A stretch of DNA of 22,462 nucleotides. Origin: an uncultured Lachnospiraceae bacterium. GTDB lineage: Bacteria > Bacillota_A > Clostridia > Lachnospirales > Lachnospiraceae. Position numbers and translations under genes: made by a program. This document shows positions 1 through 7,672 of this stretch, piece by piece. A model generated the notes under the pieces. That model was not told the DNA's origin. It searched no databases and worked only from the letters and a program-made list of their open reading frames with translations. The stretch spans positions 1-22,462 of the forward strand of contig CADBQK010000244.1 in assembly GCA_902796775.1 (NCBI GenBank). The letters are read 5' to 3'. How positions within the stretch are numbered: the first letter of the stretch is position 1; each line of letters starts with the position of its first letter.

Positions 1-1683
1 CTGTTTTTCTGCTTGTGTCTGGCGCCGGTTCTTCTGATTCCGGTTTTCGGACACCAGATGCTGGAAAATGACAGCGCTCCGCCATCCTGGCCCTCTCTGA
101 TCAAAGATGAGCAGATCAACAGGGATTTCTTTTCCGAAGTTTCTGATTATACGGATAAGAACATTGCTTTTCGGAGGCAGTTGGTTTCCCTGAACGGACT
201 TCTTATGAAAAACCTGTTCCGGAGTTCGGCGCAGGATGATGTCATCGTCGGGAAGGATGGATATCTTTTCTATACCAGCTCATTGGATACTTATACGGGG
301 AGACAGGGGATGAACAGCCGTCAGCTGCAGAATGCGGCGGCAGATTTAAGGCTTCTGCAGGATATCCTGGAAAAGGAAGGGGTTCGTTTTGTATTTACGA
401 TCGCCCCGAATAAGAACAGTTTGTACGGGAAATACATGCCATCCCGTTATCAGGAAGAAAAGGAGCTCCGCCCGGTCGTGGGACTGACACCTCTTCTAAA
501 GGAAAACAACGTTAACTATGTGGATTTGTTTGAGATCCTGGGCAGCAAAGAGGAAGTGCTCTATCATAAAACGGATTCCCACTGGAATAACCGTGGAGCT
601 GCTTTGGCGGCATATTATCTCCTTCAGGCAGGCGGGGCAGGTGCAGAGGATTATGGAGAAGGTCCCTTTGAGATCCGGCATGATTTCCAGGGCGATCTTT
701 TTGCTATGATATGCCCGGCTTTTAAAGATCATGAGACGGAGATCTATTATAAGCGTGAGATGACTTACCGGTATTTGACGGATATACAGAGTAATTATGA
801 TCCGCTGATCCTGACTGAGAATCCCGGCGCACCATCTGATGCCTGCAGCATAGTTGTTTTTCGCGATTCATTCGGCAATTCCCTGCTGCCGTTTCTGGCA
901 GATCAGGCCAGAGATGCGTATTTTTCCAGAAATATGCCGATTGAAGCGAAGGCGGCCGGTGAGAGGGGGGCGGATCTGCTGATCTGGGAGATCGTGGAGA
1001 GAAATCTGCCCATGGTTCCCAAGGATGCCCCGGTGATCGCCGGAGTATCAGAGGAGGTACTGCACCCTGGAAATGCAGGGAATGATGCACTGCGTCTTCC
1101 TGATGATATACAGGCTGTGAAGCACAATATGATGGAACCTTCCATGAAGGACGGCCTTCTCTGTATACAGGGCAATCTGGATGCCGGGAGTATATCGGAT
1201 CTGGCAAAAGTCTATGTTGTTGTATCATCGGATAAAGACAGCCAGCAGCCTGAAGTTTATCAGGCTTTCCAGACTGGCGGGGCTAATGGGAGCGGCTACG
1301 GATATTGTTTGTACCTGGATCCGGATCAGCTTACTGCAGATTCCTGTGAGTTTTCTCTGCTCATACAGGACTCCGGGAGTATGACCCTTTCGGAAACGAT
1401 GCGGACTATGGACATGGGAGCGCTGCATAAAAAACAGAAGAAATCAAAAACCGGGTCAAAACTTGCCGAAGGAGAGTCTGCCTTTGAAGCGGCACAGCAG
1501 TATGTCGGGAAACCGGTGGAAGAGCTGATTGCCGTGCTGGGAGAGCCTCTGGACAGCTCCACAGGTCCTTCCTGCAACAGCCCCGGAGATGACGGACAAT
1601 ATTTCTATGACGGCTTTACTGTTTATACACAGTCAGAAGAACGAGGCGGAACACAGATCGTGCAGCATGTTTTGAAAAAGTGA
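1..1683 (+). CDS. AlgX/AlgJ-like SGNH-fold surface protein (5' partial)
   Basis: The reading frame is open from the first base, so the gene begins upstream of the window; the visible N-terminus is hydrophobic (through about base 48) and looks like the end of a signal anchor. Two motifs mark the AlgX/AlgJ SGNH-like family: T-D-S-H-W at 571-585 (Asp/His pair) and R-D-S-F-G-N at 862-879, the serine-containing block. Family members act outside the membrane in O-acetylation of polysaccharide, usually with a membrane-bound MBOAT acyltransferase, which may lie upstream but is not visible. After the catalytic region comes a basic linker (about 1425-1470) and a separate C-terminal segment of about 65 residues (about 1480-1680). 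Substrate unknown; extracytoplasmic location and fold are fairly sure, enzymatic activity is inferred. Confidence 0.8.
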   Translation: MFFCLCLAPVLLIPVFGHQMLENDSAPPSWPSLIKDEQINRDFFSEVSDYTDKNIAFRRQLVSLNGLLMKNLFRSSAQDDVIVGKDGYLFYTSSLDTYTGRQGMNSRQLQNAAADLRLLQDILEKEGVRFVFTIAPNKNSLYGKYMPSRYQEEKELRPVVGLTPLLKENNVNYVDLFEILGSKEEVLYHKTDSHWNNRGAALAAYYLLQAGGAGAEDYGEGPFEIRHDFQGDLFAMICPAFKDHETEIYYKREMTYRYLTDIQSNYDPLILTENPGAPSDACSIVVFRDSFGNSLLPFLADQARDAYFSRNMPIEAKAAGERGADLLIWEIVERNLPMVPKDAPVIAGVSEEVLHPGNAGNDALRLPDDIQAVKHNMMEPSMKDGLLCIQGNLDAGSISDLAKVYVVVSSDKDSQQPEVYQAFQTGGANGSGYGYCLYLDPDQLTADSCEFSLLIQDSGSMTLSETMRTMDMGALHKKQKKSKTGSKLAEGESAFEAAQQYVGKPVEELIAVLGEPLDSSTGPSCNSPGDDGQYFYDGFTVYTQSEERGGTQIVQHVLKK

Positions 1684-1750
1684 CAGCCGTTTTGCCTGGA
1701 ACTGACTCTGGGGAATCTGATGCAGGTTCCTTCAGGAAGGAGGATGAGGG

Positions 1751-2260
1751 ATGGATCTGTTCTATTTTAAGTATGCAGATGATGAGACCTATTGCCTGAT
1801 GAAATACACCGGACATGAGGCTCAGGTGGAGCTTCCGGATACCTACGGAGGCAAACCGGTGACGATCATCGGGGATGATCTGCTGAAAGGGCATGTAAAT
1901 GTCCGCAAAGTCCACATGCCGGCCTGTCTTCGAACGCTGGGAGGCTTTGTGTTCGACGGATGCAGGAATCTGCATGAGCTCACATTGCCGGAAACACTGA
2001 CTGATATCTGGCAGTATGCCTTTGTACGCAGCGGTATCCGGCAGATCCGGATTCCCGGGAGCGTCAAGCATGTGATTCCCTTCGTCTTTAAGGATTGCAA
2101 AGGGCTGAAACGTGTTACCTGCGGCAAAGGTGTGGAAAAGATTTTTGCCATGGCCTTTCAGGGCTGCGAAAAACTGGAAGAAGTCATACTTCCCCAGGAT
2201 ACAGTGATTGAGGAGGGGGCATTTGAGGGATGTCCGAAGGTAAAGATAATCCGGGAATAA
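1751..2260 (+). CDS. BspA-type leucine-rich repeat protein
   Basis: A 169-residue protein made mostly of LRR_5/BspA-type repeats of about 23 residues, with recurring features such as F-D-G-C-x-N-L, L-x-L-P-x-x-L and F-x-G-C-x-x-L-x-x-V. There is no signal peptide or membrane segment, so it is probably cytoplasmic, unlike the large surface BspA proteins. The ATG has a good AGGAAGGAGG-type ribosome site at about 1734-1743. It follows the AlgJ-like gene by 67 bases without a convincing terminator and overlaps the next gene, so it is probably co-transcribed. Such solenoids generally bind proteins; partner and function cannot be told from sequence. Confidence 0.8.
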   Translation: MDLFYFKYADDETYCLMKYTGHEAQVELPDTYGGKPVTIIGDDLLKGHVNVRKVHMPACLRTLGGFVFDGCRNLHELTLPETLTDIWQYAFVRSGIRQIRIPGSVKHVIPFVFKDCKGLKRVTCGKGVEKIFAMAFQGCEKLEEVILPQDTVIEEGAFEGCPKVKIIRE

Positions 2261-3171
2261 TGTATCAGAGCTGTCATCTCTGCCCGCGGGAGTGCAGGGT
2301 GGACAGGACAGCCGGTGAGCGGGGTGTCTGCGGTACAGATGACAGGATCAGAGTTGCCAGAGCAGCACTCCACTTTTGGGAGGAGCCCTGTATTTCCGGG
2401 GAGAAAGGCTCCGGTACCGTATTCTTTGCGGGCTGTGCTCTGCGTTGTATCTATTGTCAGAACCGGGAAATCCGTACGGGAGAAGCAGGCAGGGAGATTT
2501 CCATACAGCAGCTGGCACAGACCTTTCTGGATCTGCAGGAGCAGGGTGCGAACAATATCAATCTGGTTACTCCGGATCATTTTGCACCTTCTGTGGCAGA
2601 AGCACTTTCGCTTGTAAAAACTCCGAAGTCACTGCAGGAGGGGCGCCTGCATATTCCGGTGATCTGTAACTGCAGCGGCTATATGTCAGAGGACATGGTC
2701 CGCCTGCTGGCTCCCTATGTGGATGTCTGGCTGCCGGATATGAAATATATTTCTGCAGAACTCTCAGGACGCTTCTCCTTTGCGCCGGATTATTTTACTG
2801 TAGCTGACCGGGCTCTGCACCTTATGACGGCACAGGCTCCCAAAGCAGACTTTGATGAAGATGGTATGATCCGCCGCGGCGTGATCGTAAGGCATCTGGT
2901 TCTGCCGGGACATACCAGAGAGTCCATGGATGTGATCCGCTATCTGCACAGGGAATATAAAGACCGGATCTACATCAGTATTTTAAAACAGTATACTCCT
3001 ATGCCGGGGATTGAAAAAGAAGGGTATCCGGAGCTTGCACGGACTTTGACAGAAAGAGAATATGCCCGGGTAGTAAACTTTGCATTGGAAGAGGGAGTAA
3101 GCTGCGGCTTCATCCAGGAAGGGGATGCTGCAAAAGAGAGCTTCATCCCTTCCTTTATGAAAAATCGTTGA
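2230..3171 (+). CDS. Radical SAM protein, PflX / pyruvate formate-lyase-activase-like
   Basis: A 313-residue radical SAM protein of the COG1313 (PflX) type. The cluster-binding C-x3-C-x2-C motif is Cys69, Cys73, Cys76. An N-terminal set of cysteines (15, 18, 22, 34) within a C-x2-C-P-R-x-C-x-V-D-R context is typical of this subfamily and may hold a second iron-sulfur site. Downstream blocks such as L-P-D-M-K-Y and R-H-L-V-L-P-G fit the SAM barrel. True PFL activases are shorter and lack the N-terminal cysteines; the target of PflX-type proteins is not established. The start at 2230 overlaps the LRR gene by 31 bases, behind AGGAGG at 2211-2216; a second candidate ATG at 2260 forms a TAATG junction with the LRR stop but lacks a clear ribosome site. 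Confidence 0.87.
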   Translation: MSEGKDNPGIMYQSCHLCPRECRVDRTAGERGVCGTDDRIRVARAALHFWEEPCISGEKGSGTVFFAGCALRCIYCQNREIRTGEAGREISIQQLAQTFLDLQEQGANNINLVTPDHFAPSVAEALSLVKTPKSLQEGRLHIPVICNCSGYMSEDMVRLLAPYVDVWLPDMKYISAELSGRFSFAPDYFTVADRALHLMTAQAPKADFDEDGMIRRGVIVRHLVLPGHTRESMDVIRYLHREYKDRIYISILKQYTPMPGIEKEGYPELARTLTEREYARVVNFALEEGVSCGFIQEGDAAKESFIPSFMKNR

Positions 3172-3196
3172 CGGGATATCCGATGTGTTTTATAAT
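3168..3196 (+). promoter_or_regulatory. Sigma-A-type promoter for the yicC operon
   Basis: TTGACG (3168-3173), a 17-base spacer and a perfect TATAAT (3191-3196). The -35 box overlaps the TGA stop of the radical SAM gene at 3169-3171. Expected transcription start is near 3203, about 60 bases before the yicC GTG. This is one of the best promoter matches in the window and probably drives yicC through at least rpoZ. Confidence 0.75.
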
Positions 3197-3266
3197 GAAG
3201 TGATGCTGTTTAAGGCAGCAGGCTGCATACAGATTTTTATAAGTGAATCCTGAAAAAGGTGACGAA

Positions 3267-4145
3267 GTGATCAATAGCATGACGGGATTCGGCAGGTGCG
3301 AGACTGCCGATGAGGACAGAAAAGTAGTAGTAGAGATAAAGAGCGTCAATCACAGATACTGTGATATCAATATTAAGATGCCCCGGATGCTTGCTATGTT
3401 TGAGACCCGGATGCGCAATGTCATCCGCAAATATGTAGAGCGCGGGAAAGTAGACGTTTTCATCAGCTATACCGATGTTTCCGCAGGAAGCAGTACCATC
3501 AAGTACAATAAAAACCTGGCAAAGGGTTATATGGATATTTTTGCCCAGATGGAGAAGGATTTCGGGATCCGCAATGACATCTGTGTATCTCATCTGTCCA
3601 GGTATCCGGATGTGATCGTACCTGAGGAGCCGGAGGTTGATGAGGACGCTTTGTGGGCATTCCTGGAGCCTGCGCTGGAAGGCGCCTGCAGCGCACTGGC
3701 TGCAGCCAGGAACAGTGAAGGGCTTCGCCTGAAGGATGACCTGCTGGAGAAGCTGGAAGACATGATGGAGCATACAGCTTACATTGAGAGCCGTTCTCCG
3801 CAGATCATGGCTGCTTACAGAGCTAACCTGCAGGAAAAGATGCAGGAGCTTCTGTCCGACACAAGTGTCGACGAGGGACGGATCGCTGTGGAGGCCGCAA
3901 TCTATGCCGATAAGATCTGCGTAGATGAAGAGATCGTCCGTCTGAAAAGCCATATTCAGGCGACCAGAGACATTCTGCTGGCCGGCAAAGCTGTTGGCAG
4001 AAAGCTTGATTTTGTGGCACAGGAGATGAACCGGGAGGCAAATACCATTCTTTCCAAATCCCCGGATTCAGCCATATCAGATCATGCAATCGCGCTGAAG
4101 ACAGATGTCGAAAAAGTCCGTGAACAGATACAAAACCTCGAATAA
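3267..4145 (+). CDS. yicC: YicC/YloC-family endoribonuclease
   Basis: The protein begins with the family hallmark S-M-T-G-F-G-R and continues with E-I-K-S-V-N-H-R-Y, both diagnostic of YicC/YloC. The C-terminal domain holds the conserved D-F-V-A-Q-E-M-N-R-E-A-N-T block and ends near V-E-K-V-R-E-Q-I-Q-N-L-E. YicC proteins are metal-dependent endoribonucleases involved in small-RNA and mRNA turnover. I chose the GTG at 3267 because an AAAAGGTG ribosome site ends six bases before it and the family starts only a few residues before SMTGFGR; this gives 292 residues. An upstream in-frame GTG at 3243 would add eight atypical residues. It is followed by remA, gmk and rpoZ, as in many Firmicutes. Confidence 0.95.
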   Translation: MINSMTGFGRCETADEDRKVVVEIKSVNHRYCDINIKMPRMLAMFETRMRNVIRKYVERGKVDVFISYTDVSAGSSTIKYNKNLAKGYMDIFAQMEKDFGIRNDICVSHLSRYPDVIVPEEPEVDEDALWAFLEPALEGACSALAAARNSEGLRLKDDLLEKLEDMMEHTAYIESRSPQIMAAYRANLQEKMQELLSDTSVDEGRIAVEAAIYADKICVDEEIVRLKSHIQATRDILLAGKAVGRKLDFVAQEMNREANTILSKSPDSAISDHAIALKTDVEKVREQIQNLE

Positions 4146-4241
4146 GAGTGGGTATGATCACCTGCAGGGGAGATCCTAAACTGTTTTGCAAGTTGGAATA
4201 AGGCTTGTTTCAGGGTGGAGTTATAGTGACAGGAGACATGA

Positions 4242-4529
4242 ATGGACAGGCTGGTAAATATCGGATTTGGAAATATGGTTAATGCAGGCCATGTGATTGC
4301 AGTTGTCAGCCCGGATTCCGCCCCGAGCAGAAGAATCGTTCAGAATGCCAGGGATGGCGGGAGCGTGATCGATGCTACACAGGGGCGCAAAACAAGATCT
4401 CTGCTGGTTATGGAAGGCGGACAGGTCGTTCTTTCGGCACTTTTGCCTGAAACGATTGCTGCCAGATATAACGGTAAAGATATTCAAGGTACAGGCCTTT
4501 TTGGGGAGGAGGCGGAGAACGATGAGTAG
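4242..4529 (+). CDS. remA: RemA-family regulatory protein
   Basis: A 95-residue protein of the DUF370/RemA family, recognised by L-V-N-I-G-F-G-N near the N-terminus, then V-S-P-D-S-A-P-S-R-R-I and D-A-T-Q-G-R-K-T-R-S. In Bacillus subtilis RemA is a DNA-binding activator of extracellular matrix genes and osmoprotection; in clostridia the role is inferred. It sits between yicC and gmk, its most common location, and its last eight bases overlap gmk, implying translational coupling. A 96-base leader separates it from yicC, and the ATG follows a GGAG ribosome site. The last residues, after about 80, are acidic and variable. Confidence 0.92.
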   Translation: MDRLVNIGFGNMVNAGHVIAVVSPDSAPSRRIVQNARDGGSVIDATQGRKTRSLLVMEGGQVVLSALLPETIAARYNGKDIQGTGLFGEEAENDE

Positions 4530-5160
4530 AGACAGAGGTGTTTTAGCAGTCATCTCCGGATTCTCCGGATCCGGTAAGGGAACCGTGATCGAAAAGATGC
4601 AGGAGCTGTATCCGGACAGATACAGGCTGTCTATCTCTGCAACGACCAGGGCCCCCAGACCTGGCGAAGAGGATAAAATCCATTACTTTTTCATCACGAA
4701 AGAGCAGTTTGAGGGACTCATTGACGGGGGCCGTTTGCTGGAGCATGCGGTTTATCATGAGCAATACTACGGGACTCCTGCTGCCTACGTAGAGGAGAAT
4801 CTGGCTGCAGGATACGATGTCATACTGGAGATAGAGCAGCAGGGTGCTTTTCAGGTCAAGCAGGCTGCACCCGATTCGGTCCTGATTTTTATGAGTCCGC
4901 CTTCTGCTGCAGAGCTGGAGCGAAGACTGCGCGGACGCAACAGTGAGAAGGAAGACGATATTGCAGCCAGGCTTGCAATTGCAGCTAAAGAAGCCTGTGT
5001 TATTGACCGGTATGATGCTTTTGTCGTAAATGAGATACCGGAGGAGTGTGCCGTTCAGGTACATGAGATCATTGAGGCACAAAAAAGAAAAATCTGTTTT
5101 AATAGTCAGGTAATCAGGAGTCTTCAGCACGATCTGTGGGAGAGGTTCCCGCAGGAGTAA
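4522..5160 (+). CDS. gmk: Guanylate kinase
   Basis: Guanylate kinase, which converts GMP and ATP to GDP and ADP for nucleotide and (p)ppGpp pools. The P-loop is G-F-S-G-S-G-K (residues 13-19), followed by the GMP-binding S-A-T-T-R-A-P-R-P-G-E block and a L-E-I-E-Q-Q-G-A motif in place of the usual L-E-I-D-V-Q-G-A. The ATG at 4522 lies inside the end of remA behind a GGAGGCGGAG ribosome site at about 4507-4516 and gives a normal 212-residue enzyme. The open frame continues upstream, but those residues belong to the remA region and are not part of the family. Confidence 0.95.
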   Translation: MSRDRGVLAVISGFSGSGKGTVIEKMQELYPDRYRLSISATTRAPRPGEEDKIHYFFITKEQFEGLIDGGRLLEHAVYHEQYYGTPAAYVEENLAAGYDVILEIEQQGAFQVKQAAPDSVLIFMSPPSAAELERRLRGRNSEKEDDIAARLAIAAKEACVIDRYDAFVVNEIPEECAVQVHEIIEAQKRKICFNSQVIRSLQHDLWERFPQE

Positions 5161-5212
5161 ACCAAAGGGGTATGAAGACCTGCAAATATATGACAGGAGG
5201 AAGCTAAAGAAC

Positions 5213-5662
5213 ATGCTACACCCATCTTATGTAGAGCTGATGGAAGCCATCAACAAGAACGCAGATAACGGAGGCGAGCCGGTTGTAACCAGCAGGTATT
5301 CTGTAGTCATAGCAGCAGCAAAACGTGCCAGGCAGCTGATCGAGCATGGCAGCGGCCTGCCTGAGGAATATCAGGAGAAGAAGGCTCTTTCTGTTGCTGT
5401 CTCAGAGCTTCTCTCCGGAGATGTCAAAATCCTGCCGCCGGATGATTTTGAGTTTGATTATGATGATCAGGAATCTTCGATTGGCGGAGATACCGTATAT
5501 GATCTGACGATCGATGAGGATGAAGACGAATCCGAGGAGTATGAGGATGAAGAAGATAGCAGGGATTTCGATGATGACAGCAGCGAATTCCTGGAAGGTG
5601 AGTTTGACGACAGCGCGGAAGAGGACAGTGATGCTGACAGGCCGGAGGAGTTTGACGAGTAA
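5213..5662 (+). CDS. rpoZ: RNA polymerase omega subunit with long acidic tail
   Basis: The first roughly 75 residues are omega: M-L-H-P-S-Y start, an S-R-Y-S-V-V-I-A-A-A-K-R-A-R-Q-L block and the K-K-A-L-S-V-A-V-S-E-L helix that packs on the beta-prime subunit. Omega helps assemble RNA polymerase. Firmicute omegas are usually about 65-90 residues; this one has 149. Residues 77-149 contain 40 Asp/Glu in 73 positions and only two Arg, so the tail is a strongly negative, probably disordered arm. The ribosome site is AGGAGG shortly before the ATG. The TAA overlaps the next ATG (TAATG at 5660-5664), so the downstream gene is translationally coupled to omega. Confidence 0.9.
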   Translation: MLHPSYVELMEAINKNADNGGEPVVTSRYSVVIAAAKRARQLIEHGSGLPEEYQEKKALSVAVSELLSGDVKILPPDDFEFDYDDQESSIGGDTVYDLTIDEDEDESEEYEDEEDSRDFDDDSSEFLEGEFDDSAEEDSDADRPEEFDE

Positions 5663-6528
5663 TGTTAGGCTGTCTGGTTCCAAACCGCAGTGAGTTGAAA
5701 GTAAAAGAGCTGAGCAGATATGAATCCTGGTACTGCGGACTGTGTCAATGCCTGAAAAAGCGGCATGGAGTCAGGGGAAGGCTGTCGCTCAGCTATGATA
5801 TGACATTTCTGGCTATCCTGCTGGGCAGTCTGTATGAAGACCGTGTCAAACCGCAGAGCTTTTTTTGCCCTGTACACCCGCTCCGCCGGTGCACGATGCG
5901 CTGGACAGAGTGCTCAGACTACTGTGCAGATATGAATCTGATGCTGGCATACTATGATTATCTGGACAACTGGACAGATGAGAGAGATCCGGCTGCTCTT
6001 CTGCAGGCTCAGGCATTAAAAAAGGATACGCTTGCTCTAATGCAGAAATATCCCAGACAGGGAACTGCTGTCAGGGAATATGTAGCTGCTTTGTCTGCCT
6101 GCGAGGAGTCTGAGGATGATCATGAGTATGATATGAACCGGATAGAAACAGCCGCAGCCCTTACCGGGAAGATGCTGGCTGAGATCTTTGATATGCAGGA
6201 AGGGCAGTGGTCTCCCCAGTTAAGAGCTATGGGTTTTTTCCTCGGAAAATTTATTTATCTGTCTGATGCTTACCAAGATATCGATGAGGATATCCGGTCC
6301 GGAAATTATAATCCGCTAAAGCAGCTGAGCCGAAAGGAAGGGTTTGATGAGACCTGCCGAACGATGATGCTGCTGCAGATTGAACCATGCTGCAGAGCTT
6401 TTGAAGTCCTGCCCATTGTTCGAGATGCAGGCATCCTGCGGAATATCCTGTATTCCGGAGTATGGACAGGATTTGCAAAGGGCTACAGAAAACGAAAAAA
6501 AGAAGCTGCTGAGGGAGCAGGAAGATAA
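5662..6528 (+). CDS. DUF5685-type protein; aspartate motifs resembling isoprenoid synthases
   Basis: A 288-residue, largely helical, cysteine-rich protein whose start (E-L-K-V-K-E-L then Y-C-G-L-C) I recognise as DUF5685-type; its function is not established. Cysteines occur at 25, 28, 30, 69, 77, 84 and 88, enough for a zinc or iron-sulfur site. Two aspartate clusters stand out: D99-x2-D102-x3-D106 and D202-x3-D206-x3-D210, about 100 residues apart and each in a predicted helix. That spacing and context ([15 protein letters not shown]) recall the Mg-diphosphate motifs of squalene/phytoene synthases. The C-terminus is basic. It is coupled to rpoZ by TAATG and followed 14 bases later by a J-protein. 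Family call moderately sure; enzymatic reading is a hypothesis. Confidence 0.75.
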   Translation: MLGCLVPNRSELKVKELSRYESWYCGLCQCLKKRHGVRGRLSLSYDMTFLAILLGSLYEDRVKPQSFFCPVHPLRRCTMRWTECSDYCADMNLMLAYYDYLDNWTDERDPAALLQAQALKKDTLALMQKYPRQGTAVREYVAALSACEESEDDHEYDMNRIETAAALTGKMLAEIFDMQEGQWSPQLRAMGFFLGKFIYLSDAYQDIDEDIRSGNYNPLKQLSRKEGFDETCRTMMLLQIEPCCRAFEVLPIVRDAGILRNILYSGVWTGFAKGYRKRKKEAAEGAGR

Positions 6529-6542
6529 AGGTTGGTGAAGAG

Positions 6543-7256
6543 ATGGCAGATCCCTATCAGGTGCTCGGCGTCAGACGGGACGCGAGTGATGAGGATATCA
6601 AAAAAGCATACCGGCAGCTGAGCAGACGCTACCATCCGGATGCAAATATCAACAACCCCAATAAAGACCAGGCTGAGGCAATGTTTAAGCAGGTACAGGA
6701 AGCATACACACAGATCATGCGTGAGCGGGAGGGTGGTGCTTCATATGGGACTGGCGGATATTCCGGAAGCTATGGAGATCCTTTCCAGGGATACACAGGC
6801 GGATTCTCCGGCTGGGGCTTTGGTTATCAGGGGCAGGCAGGCGGCGGATCTGCACAAAGCAGTTCCTATCAGGATGAAGATGAACTGAAATACCGTGCAG
6901 CTGCCAATTATATAAATTCCGGAAGTTATGAGGAAGCACTGAATGTACTCCGGGGGATCACAAACCGTACGGCTCAGTGGTATTATCTGAGTGCCATTGT
7001 CAACGCCAGGACAGGCAATACGATTACAGCGCAGGATTTTGCACAGAAGGCAGCCCAGATGGAGCCGGGCAATCTGCAGTACCGCCAGCTTCTTTCCCAG
7101 CTGAGCATGGGTGGGCAATGGTACCAGAATACAGGACGTTCATATGGAATGCCGGATATTGATTTCAATAATGTATGCTGGAGTATCTGCATGCTTAATC
7201 TGGCAGCTAATCTGTGCTGCCCGGGATCATATTGCTGCACCGGACCAATGATCTGA
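6543..7256 (+). CDS. J-domain protein with TPR-like region and cysteine-rich tail
   Basis: The N-terminal 65 residues are a canonical J domain (P-Y-Q-V-L-G-V, K-K-A-Y-R-Q-L, and HPD at 31-33), which stimulates DnaK ATPase. A Gly/Tyr/Ser-rich linker follows (about 64-108). Residues 113-190 look like two TPR-type helical repeats ([14 protein letters not shown], then A-R-T-G-N-T-I-T-A). The last 30 residues are hydrophobic with cysteines at 212, 216, 225, 226, 231 and 232. There is no DnaJ zinc finger or client-binding beta domain, so this is a class III J-protein with a specialised partner. Tight spacing after the DUF5685 gene suggests a shared task. Confidence 0.9.
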   Translation: MADPYQVLGVRRDASDEDIKKAYRQLSRRYHPDANINNPNKDQAEAMFKQVQEAYTQIMREREGGASYGTGGYSGSYGDPFQGYTGGFSGWGFGYQGQAGGGSAQSSSYQDEDELKYRAAANYINSGSYEEALNVLRGITNRTAQWYYLSAIVNARTGNTITAQDFAQKAAQMEPGNLQYRQLLSQLSMGGQWYQNTGRSYGMPDIDFNNVCWSICMLNLAANLCCPGSYCCTGPMI

Positions 7257-7326
7257 TGGCTGATGACCGGTACAAAATGCATGTACAGGTCCCGGACAGA
7301 TAGATTCCGCTGTAAAGGAGAGATCG

Positions 7327-7614
7327 ATGACAGAGATTGAACTAAATGGGAAGAGACTTGCCTCAGAAGCATCCGCCCGGGAATATCTCTTTGATATGTT
7401 TGAATTTCCGGAGTATTACGGTGATGACCTGGAAGCTCTTTACGATGCGTTGACGGACATCCTGGAAGAGACGCATGTCAGTATTCGCCGCAGGGATGCC
7501 ATGCTTTCGACAGAGTATGGATCCAAGCTTATGTGGGTGTTTGAAGATGCTGCCAGTGACAATAAAAATCTGACACTGGCCTGGACAGAAGAAGAGTCAG
7601 GAGAGTACGAATAA
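7327..7614 (+). CDS. Barstar-family protein
   Basis: A 95-residue barstar-like protein: I-E-L-N-G start, then F-P-E-Y-Y-G-D-D-L-E-A-L-Y-D-A-L, the acidic loop-helix block that in barstar plugs the barnase active site, and a C-terminal strand ending near L-T-L-A-W. Barstar inhibits extracellular guanyl-specific ribonucleases of the barnase type. The ribosome site is AAAGGAG at about 7315-7321. No barnase-like gene lies within the window, so it is an orphan immunity-type protein or serves another role. It is preceded by the J-protein and followed by the foldase on the same strand. Confidence 0.9.
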   Translation: MTEIELNGKRLASEASAREYLFDMFEFPEYYGDDLEALYDALTDILEETHVSIRRRDAMLSTEYGSKLMWVFEDAASDNKNLTLAWTEEESGEYE

Positions 7615-7672
7615 AACAGAAAGGAGATCGCAGCTGCGGCTTTAAAGAGGCCGATCAGGCTGCAGAGTAGTA

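Noticed and set aside
3243..3266. Upstream GTG as yicC start
   Set aside because: The ribosome site AAAAGGTG lies downstream of it and the extra residues do not fit the family.
7327..7614. Toxin-antitoxin module at the barstar gene
   Set aside because: Neither flanking gene resembles a ribonuclease or other toxin; they are a J-protein and a foldase.
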